Assembly (NCBI RefSeq): GCF_007827955.1
Contig: NZ_VITR01000028.1
Coordinates: forward strand, 1-34,011
Length of the DNA stretch: 34,011 nucleotides
Origin: Nitrospirillum pindoramense
GTDB lineage: Bacteria; Pseudomonadota; Alphaproteobacteria; Azospirillales; Azospirillaceae
Direction: 5' to 3'
Below, in pieces: positions 9,001-14,253 of the stretch (the first letter of the stretch is position 1; every line of letters starts with the position of its first letter). Both the position numbers and the translations under genes were made by a program. The notes beneath the pieces were generated by a model. The model ran no database searches and had not been told where the DNA came from. It was given only the letters and a program-made list of their open reading frames with translations.

Positions 9001-11841
9001 CGCCACCAGGGTACGGCCGCCCATGGTATAGTTCGCGCCCGCGGACAGGCCAGTCAGAACCGTGCCCGAGACGGTGGCGGCATCGCTGACCACCAGCTCG
9101 CCGGCCGTGCCCACGCTCAAGGTGCCCGAGGCGCCCTGGTTGTAGGCGCCGGTGACGCTGACGATGCTGGTCAGCGTCAGGCTGGCGCCCGTATTGGCCA
9201 GGGTATTGCCGGTGATGTCGACCGCGTCGTTCAGCAGCAGATTGCCGCCGGCGAACACCAGGTCGTTGCTGCTGGTCAGGTGGCCTTGGCTGGTCAGGTC
9301 GTGTCCCGTCAGCGTTCCCACCGTGGCGCCGGTGCCGCCCATGACGGTCACGACGGTGCCACCGCCCAAGAAGATGCTGCCGGCGATGGTGCCGCTGTTG
9401 GTCAAGCCCCCCAGCATGCCAAAGTCGTTCAGCGCCTTGTCCGCCTGGATCAGGCCGCTGTTGATCAGCGTACCGACGCTGCCGGCGAGATACACGGCGG
9501 AACTGCCGCTGCCGGATGTGCCCAGCATGACACCGCTGTTGACCAGCGTGCCGACGGCGGCCCCATTATCCAAAAGGAAGGCGACGTTTCGGCCCTGGAC
9601 GGTGCCGCTGTTGTTCAGCAGGCCGATGCTGCCGTAATTGCGCACGGCGAAATAGCTGCTGCCGATGAGGCCGCTGTTGCTCAACGTCCCGATGGTGCCG
9701 CCGGAAAGGTTCTGCACGGCGCTGCCGCCGGTGATCGTTCCCGTGCCGGTGTTGGCCAGCAGGCCGATGGACCCCAGGTTGGCCACCGCGCCACCGAAGC
9801 CGGCGGATAGCGAGCCGCTGTTCGTCAGGGTCCCGATGGTGCCGGATGCCTCGATGTGCACGCCATTGGACGACCCCGTGATGGCGCCCACCGTATCGTT
9901 CACCAGCGTGTCGATAATGCCCGTGACATAGACGCCGCCGCCGGAGTTGCCTCCGCTCAGGAGGCCGCTGTTGACGAAGGTGCCCAGGCTGCCGACGCTG
10001 GACACATACAGCCCATATTGCACCCCGCTGATGGTGCCGCTGTTGCCCAGGCTGCCCAGCGTGCCGCCGACATAGTCGTTGCCGATGGTCAGCAGCAGGT
10101 TGTTGCCACTGCCCACGGCGCTGGCCGTCAGACCGGTGACGGTGGCGACGCCGTAGGTGGCCCCACCAGTGATTGTTGAGGCGCTCAGCAGGGTGTCGAC
10201 GGCCCCTGCGAGGTAGTTGCCGGCTTCCCCCAGGGCGGCGGTGACGCTGCCGTTCAGCGTGGCGGCGCCTGTCACCGCCATCTGGCCGTTGCTGTCGATG
10301 ACCAGGGTGCCCGCGCTCTGGCTGTAATCACCGGTCACCGCGATGGTGCTGGCGACCGACAATGACGCGCCGGTGTTCAACACCGTGTGCCCGGTGGCGT
10401 CAACACTGTCGTTCAGAACCAAGTTGCCGCCAGCGAACACGAGGTTGCTGAAGGTGCTGTGGATCGTTCCTATACTGTTGAAGTTCACCACCGGATTGCC
10501 CGGCCCGCCCCCGATCGCCCCCTTCAACGTGCCCACCGTGGTGCCGGTGCCCCCGACGATGGTAAGCGCGACATTGGATTCGTTGACGATGTCGCCGGCA
10601 ACGGTGCCGCTGTTGACCAAGGTCGCGATACTGGCGTCGAACGCGATGCCCGCGTTGATCAGACCGGTGTTGGTCAGTGTCCCGATGCTGCCGCCAATAA
10701 TGGCGGCAGTGGTGGCGGCGATGGATCCGCTGTTGGTCAGGACGTTGATGAAGCCGCCGTTGTTACGGATGGCGGTCACGTAGTCGCTGATGGTACCGGC
10801 ATTGTTCAGCTGGTCGATCGTGCCGATATTGTTGATGGCGGCGCCATTGAAACCCAGGATCTGCCCGCCGGTACTGTTGACGATGGTGTTGATGACACCG
10901 GTATTGCTTATCGCGGGGCCACCACCGGCGATGCCGGTGATCGTTCCCGTCGTGGTGTTGGCCAGCAACGCGATGGTGCCATTGTTGGCAATGGCCGCGC
11001 TGGTGCCGGTGACGTTGCCGCTGTTGACCAACGTGCCCAGCGTGCCATGGTTGGCAATGGCGGCACTGGCGCCTTGGATGGCGCCGCTGTTGATCAGCGT
11101 GTCCAGCGTGCCATTGACAAGCACACCCGTAATGTTCCCGCTGATGCTGCCGCTGTTGGTCAGCAGCACCATGGTTCCCTGATTGGAAACGCCTGCGGAA
11201 CCGGAGCTGATCACGCCCGCGTTGGCTAGGGTGCCCAGATATGTGTCGTTTTGCAGCCCGGCGGCGGTGCCCCCCCGGATGGTGGCGCCCACATCGTTGA
11301 TCAGAAGCCCGATGGTGGATTGGTTGCCCAGCCCCTTGGCCGTGCTTGAGATCAGCCCACTGTTGGTCAGGGTCCCGATGCTGCCGTCGTTGTGCAGCCC
11401 GTCGTTGTGCGCGGAACCCCCCATAATCGTGCCGCTGATCAGCGTGCCGCTGTTGCTGAACACCCCCACGGTGCCGCTCAAGGCGACGGCGCCGATATTG
11501 GTCGTGCTGCTGGAAATCAGGGCGTTGCTGCCGATGGTGATCGCCAGGGCGCCGTTGGTGATGGAAAGACCTGGTCCGCCGCCGCCGACGATGTGGCCGA
11601 AGTTGTACAGCGTGCCCAAACCCGCAGCCGTGCCCACCACGGCAGCGGCGGTTCCGGCCGTGGTGACGGTACCGCTACTGGTGATGGTGTAGTCGCCGCC
11701 GCTCCAGGTCAGCGGGCCGCTGGTAGAGCTTGAGATCGTGACGTCATCCGCGCGGGCCGGCGGCGGAACCGCCAGCGCCGCACCCAGGGCCAACAGGGAA
11801 GAGCCGGCCAGCAACGCCGTCGTGGACTTCTCACGCTTCAT
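1..11841 (-). CDS. Giant repeat-containing secreted/surface protein, autotransporter-passenger-like (3' end outside window)
   Basis: A single frame opens at ATG 11841 and stays open to base 1, giving 3,947 codons without a stop; I read it through to the edge and it ends in mid-repeat. A GGGGA lies 7 nt before the ATG. Residues 1-31 form a signal peptide: KREK, then a hydrophobic core, then cleavage after ARA. The rest is built of 12 modules of about 630-1,195 bp. Each has runs of IGTLxNSGxI, a GDIxN...LTIxGGxGTVGTLTG stretch, FAGGNLLLNDxVDVxGHTVV, GNYSQSAGTLxL, LAVSGAASITGG, YTG and NDYVGGTLATLTNSG. This short-period Gly/Asn/Ser/Thr pattern is typical of beta-helical passengers of autotransporters and other large adhesins. 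No beta-barrel or other secretion domain is visible because the 3' end is missing, so the export route is inferred. It is the first gene after a long regulatory region. The exact function is unknown; adhesion or biofilm is the family expectation. Confidence 0.88.
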   Translation of the reverse strand, partial: MKREKSTTALLAGSSLLALGAALAVPPPARADDVTISSSTSGPLTWSGGDYTITSSGTVTTAGTAAAVVGTAAGLGTLYNFGHIVGGGGPGLSITNGALAITIGSNALISSSTTNIGAVALSGTVGVFSNSGTLISGTIMGGSAHNDGLHNDGSIGTLTNSGLISSTAKGLGNQSTIGLLINDVGATIRGGTAAGLQNDTYLGTLANAGVISSGSAGVSNQGTMVLLTNSGSISGNITGVLVNGTLDTLINSGAIQGASAAIANHGTLGTLVNSGNVTGTSAAIANNGTIALLANTTTGTITGIAGGGPAISNTGVINTIVNSTGGQILGFNGAAINNIGTIDQLNNAGTISDYVTAIRNNGGFINVLTNSGSIAATTAAIIGGSIGTLTNTGLINAGIAFDASIATLVNSGTVAGDIVNESNVALTIVGGTGTTVGTLKGAIGGGPGNPVVNFNSIGTIHSTFSNLVFAGGNLVLNDSVDATGHTVLNTGASLSVASTIAVTGDYSQSAGTLVIDSNGQMAVTGAATLNGSVTAALGEAGNYLAGAVDTLLSASTITGGATYGVATVTGLTASAVGSGNNLLLTIGNDYVGGTLGSLGNSGTISGVQYGLYVSSVGSLGTFVNSGLLSGGNSGGGVYVTGIIDTLVNDTVGAITGSSNGVHIEASGTIGTLTNSGSLSAGFGGAVANLGSIGLLANTGTGTITGGSAVQNLSGGTIGTLSNSGLIGSSYFAVRNYGSIGLLNNSGTVQGRNVAFLLDNGAAVGTLVNSGVMLGTSGSGSSAVYLAGSVGTLINSGLIQADKALNDFGMLGGLTNSGTIAGSIFLGGGTVVTVMGGTGATVGTLTGHDLTSQGHLTSSNDLVFAGGNLLLNDAVDITGNTLANTGASLTLTSIVSVTGAYNQGASGTLSVGTAGELVVSDAATVSGTVLTGLSAGANYTMGGRTLVAGGAGSSYTAALGDAVTGLAASAVGSGNNLLLTISNDYVGGTLGSLGNSGTISGVQYGLYVSSVGSLGTFVNSGLLSGGNSGGGVYVTGVIDTLVNDTVGAITGSSNGVHIEASGTIGTLTNSGSLSAGFGGAVANLGTIGLLANTGTGTITGGSAVQDLSGGTIGTLSNSGLIGSSFFAVRNYGSIGLLDNSGTVQGRNVAFLLDNGAAVGTLVNSGVMLGTSGSGSSAVYIAGSVGTLINSGLIQADKALNDFGMLGGLTNSGTIAGSIFLGGGTVVTVMGGAGATVGTLTGHDLTSQGHLTSSNDLVFAGGNLLLNDTVDITGNTLANMGASLTLTSIVTVTGNYSQSAGTLQLAGGANLSVTGAALLSGGTVLGSLSATGNYLAGQPEATLVAGGGGSTYTGVAVSAGSIAGLALAGSTSGTNLVIESTNDYVGALLATAGNGSAITAPTALYVSSTGTLGTFTNSGALAGGGNATGYGVFDAGTIGTLVNSGTIQGGAAALVIGASAQFGTLVNSGVIAGDIANNAARDLTILGGTSGTVGTLAGLSGRGTIASTLANVVFAGGGLLLDDAINVGSHTVVSNGATLAIGTLVSITGNYRQSGGTLTLNDPRVSTLSISGAATITNHANIRVVLDPTSNFTLGQKLTLVQGGLGSDYSSGGGFSWTPVGLTQGAALSTAILTWATPTFDEEVDLALVSNNDYVGTVLSSIGNTGSIGFNTGVYVNTLGNLGTLSNTGTIGATMGIVNLGTIGTIQNDGTITSASTAVGGTGAYGILSNSGTITGGILAVSVANRMDALVNRGLLTAGATAVGVVQVDGTLGTLSNSGRLLSSAGTQLAVHITGTGSLGTLVNSGTIAGDISNESAHALVIQGGAGTVVGTFSGFGGTIGTITSTGANVTLASGNLLLNDRVDVTGHTLVNSAAMVQLNSIVTVTGNYSQSDGGLLLTPGSGRLVVTGAASLTGGSIVASLSSTGNYLVGAIVGTLVTGNANSDFSGVQAQTGGLNLALQTGTVAGGGTISLRATAISDYVGGTLATLTNSGSLGSGVPIYVATSGRVGTVINSGTLTGGNPLDNEGVIDTLLNAAPGTIAGNFLGLSNHGSIGNLNNFGLISSTSLPALTNYGSIGNLNNSGTIQHGISSSGTISFLNNGVLIQGGISDSGSIGTLDNSGTITDGVQVNGTLALLTNTGHLSGGSTALSIGSGGTLGTLVNSGTVQGNIVNAGSRPLTIIGGTNTGLSGLLTGGTLTNVGTITNTAANLVFAGGFLSLNDNINVGSQTVVNSGADLTLGTQIAITGNYSQSGGELVVTQGAGLLSVSGVASVSGGNVVILLDDRGNYLVNTIVGTAVQGGVGSDYTGATVASTIGNLVLAGTTATIGGNVDLLLNPLSDYVGGTLATLNNTGTVSGVTIPLLVASSGSVGTLTNSALLSGRLYGVLNQGTIGQFDNAGTATGSIGLYNLGSIGTLLNTGALVDAPAPLAGGVNNGGTIATLDNQGIISGVPYGIYNSRTIGTLANSGTISGRTALFNRGTGTLGTISNSGLIAGNIVNLATQDLVFTGGTGGTVGTLTGTTQGTLGTLSNTLGNVVFVSGALALNDVVTVTGHTLVNSGAALTLGTVIGVTGAFSQSAGTLVLGAGAQLAVSGVASISGGTVLARLSDTGIYLAGGGATLVSGTAGSGYTGATVLTTGAAGLATAGTVSGTNLVLDFANDYVGAGIGTLANTISVSGVTHALHVAAGGSIGTLLNSGTLSGSAAALYIAGTVGLVANSGLIQGDIANAGGTLTITGGGFGTVGTLTGQPSGPGLAQGTIITSADLVFASGNLLLNDSINAGSNTVLNAGASLALPNTVTIAGSYRQTDGTLALNAGTSALTVSGAASIVGGTVQGSLDAGGNYTVGSASYTLVQGGAGSSYAGATVTSGVTGLIGGGATAGQNLLMTIANDYVGGTLASLSNSGTISVATGIFVAGTGSVGTLSNDGTLNGTWGVKNLGGMGTLLNTALISVVGTGITNLGSIGLLSNSGTLLADGTNGIVNIGSIGTLANSGRLINTQINAGSGTAAAVLNQSTIGVLSNSGLISGPVALENRGTIGLVVNSGTIAGDIRNDGATTLTIRGGGAGTVGTLTGYAGVGTLTSTGADVVLGGGNLLLNDQVDVGTGTLVNSGASVQIDTLISVTGNYSQAAGTLAVAYGGGQLAVSGAASLTGGTVVLSGLSSIANIMAGAGATVVAGSAGSTFTGLSYASGLTGLEVTGSVGGDSLYLVTLNDYIGGAEGTLLNSGSLIAGNAVYVAATGSVGTLSNTGTVQGSVVAVNNLGTIGTLVNAGLLAGATAVYNAVGATLGTLANSGTISGNIVNLSARDLVLTGGNAAAGTLAGGSISNTVSNLVFADGQVLLADAIDVGSHTVVNSGATLRLDTVVGIAGAYSQAAGTLALGTLGELAVSGAASISGGLVQVSLSSAVNYLANSLTTLVAGGAGSNYVGATITAAGTIDGLGLATTILGDNLVLAIANDYIGGTLATLTNSGLLTARTAVYIASGGSLGTLANSGVIQGNIVNASVNPLTIVGGAGTLAGTLIGAGGSIGTLSSAGADVVFAGGTTRLDDGINVASGTVLNIGGGTLRVGTLITIAGNYNQGTLGNGGTLSIGAGGGLVVTGAANVTAGGVQVGGYSVTGNYLMGSFSTLISGGMGSSYTATLVGAGITGLDLGGSVIGNALVATVGNDYIGGTLATLTNTGSIGGGSAVYVTASGSLGTLGNTGTLAGAIAGVANAGVIGTLVNSGLLTGGQTALVNSGSLGLVANSGIIAGGITNLSSQGLTLAGGAGGIVGTFTGLSGAVGTISSTLGNVTLASGTLLLNDMVNVGTAGGVLSNAGASVRLETLISVTGAYSQSAGTLVLASGAQLAVSGAASITGGTVVTTLSSAANYIAGQAGATLVAGGVGSNYTGISVSAGTIFGLAVGGTTSGTNLVVMAQNDYVGGSLASLGNTGSIGGVLYAAYVTFG
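7970..8958. repeat. Direct repeat copy A inside the giant gene (about 989 bp)
   Basis: This block matches 9152-10140 at a constant offset of 1,182 bp, which is 394 codons, with no indels. I counted about 25 mismatches by eye, roughly 97% identity. Sequence on both sides of the block diverges sharply. It corresponds to about residues 962-1291 of the giant protein. Confidence 0.93.
9152..10140. repeat. Direct repeat copy B inside the giant gene (about 989 bp)
   Basis: Partner of 7970-8958. Differences are scattered substitutions, with a small cluster near 9773-9815. It covers about residues 568-897 of the giant protein. The other ten modules share only the protein-level pattern, so this pair is a recent in-frame duplication or a product of gene conversion. 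Confidence 0.93.
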
Positions 11842-11994
11842 GATCGTTCCCCAAAACCCAGTGCGCGGGCGGGGGATCGGGCACAGGTAGGGGCGTGAGA
11901 CCATGGCACCCCAAAAGCGCCAACGTGCCGCCCCACCTTCGCCCCCGGACCTTTTCCCCGCACGCCCGTACCAACGCCAAAGCCAACCGCCCGT

Positions 11995-12012
11995 CTACCC
12001 AAAAGGGGGTAG
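11995..12012. promoter_or_regulatory. Perfect dyad CTACCC-N6-GGGTAG upstream of the giant gene
   Basis: CTACCC at 11995-12000 and GGGTAG at 12007-12012 are exact inverted copies separated by six bases. The dyad lies about 155 bp upstream of the giant gene's ATG, so it could be an operator or a hairpin in the 5' leader. The cognate regulator is unknown. Confidence 0.45.
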
Positions 12013-12139
12013 CTCAGCACTCGTTCTGCGGGAGATAATTTTCGCTGTCAATTAAACGATGCCAAGGATCGGCGCCAATTCCAGAGGGGCATGAAAATTA
12101 TCAGCCGCCATCCTTTAATTGCGTGAAGAGAATTCTTAA

Positions 12140-12157
12140 TAGAATAAAATTATTCTA
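12140..12157. promoter_or_regulatory. AT-rich perfect inverted repeat (8-2-8)
   Basis: TAGAATAA, two bases, then TTATTCTA, an exact inverted repeat in the AT-rich part of the intergenic region about 300 bp upstream of the giant gene. A DNA-binding protein site is plausible; AT-rich DNA forms such dyads by chance more easily. Confidence 0.35.
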
Positions 12158-12304
12158 ATGCCCTTATCATCCACCAAATGACAATTCCTATTGGATTTTT
12201 GCCTTCCATCCGGAAAGCGGCCGCACACATCTTAAATGTTGGCCCCAACCTCAATCCATTACAATCAGAGGAAGAATTTCGATGGGCCGTCGGCCAGAAA
12301 TATA

Positions 12305-12319
12305 CCCTTAAGTATAGGG
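12305..12319. promoter_or_regulatory. Dyad CCCT-N7-AGGG
   Basis: CCCTTAAGTATAGGG, preceded by TA. Like the dyad at 11995 it begins TACCC and ends in a G run, so both may be sites for the same type of response regulator. This is a weak inference. Confidence 0.3.
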
Positions 12320-12609
12320 CCGTCGCCCAGCCGACCGGATCACGATGAAAGAGAGTATACGCTTGTCCAGCACCGGCCAGCAGGCTGCATAAGGCCCGGT
12401 CTTCGGCCACCAGGCCAAGGTGCGCCGCATCGGTTTAAGCCCGTTTCCAAAGCCTTCGAGAAGCGCCGCGACGCCGATCGGGACAGCAATTATCCGATCC
12501 TATTGGATAGCAAGCCGGGCATTTGATCGCGCCGGTTCATCCCCCGAGGCCAGAGGATCCGCCGAGCCGCACAATGGCGCCGCTGATGGCGAAGCCTGGG
12601 GGATGATCA

Positions 12610-13335
12610 TCATTCGCAGCGCAGCTCGCTCACGAACTCATACCGGTCGCCACGATAGGCGGAGCGGGTGAACTCCACCGGCGTACCATCGGCCAAACGG
12701 GTGATACGCTCGATACGCAGCACTTCCGCGTTCTCCTTGACGGAAAAAATCCCGGCCTCCGTCGGGGTGGCGAGCGAGGCGCGGATACGTTGCTGCCCCT
12801 TCACCGGGCGATACCCATAGCCGCCCAGTGTCTCGTAGAGGGAGTCGCCCAGTTCCTCAAGCGCCGGCAGGAAACGCGCCGGGACCACCGCATGCTCGAT
12901 GGCCAGCGGCTCCCCATCCGACAGCCGGATACGGCTGAGCCGCGCGACCTTCGTCACCACGGGAATCTCCAGCATCGCCGCCTCATCCTCCGTGGGGCTG
13001 GCGTAGGCCTTCATCATCCAGATAACGCCAGGCTTGTCACCCCGGCGACGGGCATCGTCGCTGAAGCCGCTGAGGAAGGACGGGGCCTCTATCCGCGGCG
13101 CCACGAAGGTGCCCGAGCCGTGCTTGCGAAACAGCAGCCCTTCCTCGATCAGCTTGTCGATGGCCTTGCGGATGGTAACCCGCGACATGCCGGTCAGATC
13201 GCTGAGATTGCGTTCCGACGGAAGGGCGTTGCCGGGATCGATGCCGCCTGACGCGATCTGTTCCCGCAGTTTCCGCGCGAGCTGCAAATAGATGGGGGTG
13301 CTGTCGCCGGGCTTGGGAACCAGTTTGTCTCGCAT
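12610..13335 (-). CDS. GntR/HutC-family transcriptional regulator with UTRA domain, amino-sugar regulator candidate
   Basis: A 241-residue regulator from ATG 13335; an in-frame GTG at 13344 would add three residues, and neither start has a strong ribosome binding site. The N-terminal winged helix (about residues 10-75) shows the GntR pattern PIYLQLARKLREQI, ALPSERNLSDL and SRVTIRKAIDKL. The remainder is a UTRA effector domain, including PLAIEHAVVPARFLP and VLRIERITRLADGTPVEFTRS. Members of this subfamily such as NagR, NagQ and DasR bind phosphorylated amino sugars. It is the last gene of the TonB receptor, symporter, murQ operon, 33 bp after murQ. It probably represses that operon and responds to GlcNAc-6-P or MurNAc-6-P. 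The ligand is inferred from context only. TGGTAT-type repeats upstream of the operon are candidate sites. Confidence 0.88.
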   Translation of the reverse strand: MRDKLVPKPGDSTPIYLQLARKLREQIASGGIDPGNALPSERNLSDLTGMSRVTIRKAIDKLIEEGLLFRKHGSGTFVAPRIEAPSFLSGFSDDARRRGDKPGVIWMMKAYASPTEDEAAMLEIPVVTKVARLSRIRLSDGEPLAIEHAVVPARFLPALEELGDSLYETLGGYGYRPVKGQQRIRASLATPTEAGIFSVKENAEVLRIERITRLADGTPVEFTRSAYRGDRYEFVSELRCE

Positions 13336-13368
13336 CGTCGTCACACTTCAAAAATGGTGAATCAGCCG

Positions 13369-14253
13369 TCAGGCAGGACCGTGGGCCAGGGCGGACTTCA
13401 GGTCCTTGGGGTAAAGCGACAAAAGTGTGTCGGCCTCCGCCGGGGCCCGGCCCGAAGCGACAAGGACCGCCTTGCGGATGTTATAGTCGGAAACCCGCAA
13501 CGCGTCGTCTGCCTGTACTTCGGATACGCCGGTTAATTCCTGTACGATACCGCAGGCACGGCGCGCCAGCTTCTCGTTGGAAACGCGCATATCCACCATC
13601 AGGCCACGATAGACCAAGCCTAATCTTAGCATTATTGTTGTGGACAGAAGGTTAAGGACCACCTTCTGCGCGGTACCCGCCTTCATGCGGGTGGAACCGG
13701 CGATCGGTTCGCTGCCCGTTTCCGCCAGGATGGCGTAATCGGAAATTTCCAACAGCGGGCTGCCGGGATTGTTGGCGATGCCAATGGTCAGCGCGCCGGC
13801 GGCACGCGCGGCCCCGATGCCCGCCACGGTAAAAGGTGTGCGGCCGCTGGCGGCCACGCCGACGGCGACATCGTTGGGGCCCAGGGCCGCCGCCGTGATC
13901 TGGCGGCGCGCATCGGCTTCATCATCCTCGGCCCCTTCCACGCTTTCCGTCACCGCCAGGGTTCCGCCGGCCAGGACGAACACCAGGCGCTCGGCCGGCC
14001 AGCTGTAGGTGGGCGTCAGTTCCACGCCATCCTGCACGGCGATGCGGCCGGAGGTGCCGGCCCCCATATAGACGATGCGTCCGCCGTCGCGCAGCCGCCC
14101 GGCCGCCTCCTCGCTGGCGGCGGCGATGCGGTCCAACTGGCCGTAGACGGAGGAAACGGCGGCAAGCTGCCCCTCCAGCATCGCCTCCAGCGCGACCTTG
14201 GTCGGCCATTCGGCGATCTCAACGAAGCGTCGACCGTAGGTTTCGGTGGACAT
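13369..14253 (-). CDS. murQ: N-acetylmuramic acid 6-phosphate etherase
   Basis: This 294-residue SIS-domain enzyme cleaves the lactyl ether of MurNAc-6-P to give GlcNAc-6-P and D-lactate in the cytoplasm, the committing step of MurNAc salvage. Visible signatures are TKVALEAMLEGQ near the N terminus, the SIS motif GAGTSGRIAVQDGVELTPT with its conserved Glu, the second acidic stretch SVEGAEDDEADAR, and GSEPIAGSTRMKAGTAQK. Length fits the family (about 300). The ATG follows the symporter's TGA directly (TGAATG) and has AGGAG at the usual distance, so translation is probably coupled. Its substrate is the product of AnmK, encoded about 9 kb away in this window, and its product is the substrate of NagA at the window edge. 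Confidence 0.96.
   Translation of the reverse strand: MSTETYGRRFVEIAEWPTKVALEAMLEGQLAAVSSVYGQLDRIAAASEEAAGRLRDGGRIVYMGAGTSGRIAVQDGVELTPTYSWPAERLVFVLAGGTLAVTESVEGAEDDEADARRQITAAALGPNDVAVGVAASGRTPFTVAGIGAARAAGALTIGIANNPGSPLLEISDYAILAETGSEPIAGSTRMKAGTAQKVVLNLLSTTIMLRLGLVYRGLMVDMRVSNEKLARRACGIVQELTGVSEVQADDALRVSDYNIRKAVLVASGRAPAEADTLLSLYPKDLKSALAHGPA

Larger units (their letters stand above)
11842..12609. other. Gene-free regulatory stretch upstream of the giant gene
   Basis: The 768 bp between the giant gene's start and the end of the GntR gene hold no convincing gene. Short frames here (for example 12150-12410 minus and 12236-12526 plus) lack recognisable domains and good ribosome binding sites. 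The central part, about 12030-12260, is clearly richer in A and T than the surroundings. It carries three dyads listed separately. The giant gene's promoter should lie here, read leftwards. A TTGACA occurs on the minus strand near 12047, but I see no convincing -10 at the right distance. No tRNA or known riboswitch was recognised. Confidence 0.6.

Noticed and set aside
301-11733. Many long plus-strand frames (for example 301-1572, 1792-2946, 3793-7353, 7936-8910) that look like Gln/Ala/Gly-rich proteins.
   Set aside because: They are antisense to the giant minus-strand gene, which is one continuous open frame with signal peptide and recognisable repeats. The plus frames lack ribosome sites and domains, and their repetitiveness mirrors the real gene.
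1-11841. CRISPR array or other short DNA repeat array.
   Set aside because: The repeats are coding, imperfect, in one reading frame and of varied period, without fixed repeat-spacer alternation.
12150-12410. An 86-codon minus frame and a 96-codon plus frame (12236-12526) in the intergenic region.
   Set aside because: No recognisable domain, poor ribosome sites, and the two overlap each other on opposite strands; I treat the region as non-coding.
12602-12611. Perfect palindrome GATGATCATC at the end of the GntR gene, considered as a terminator.
   Set aside because: Only ten bases, no GC-rich stem and no T run, so it does not look like an intrinsic terminator.
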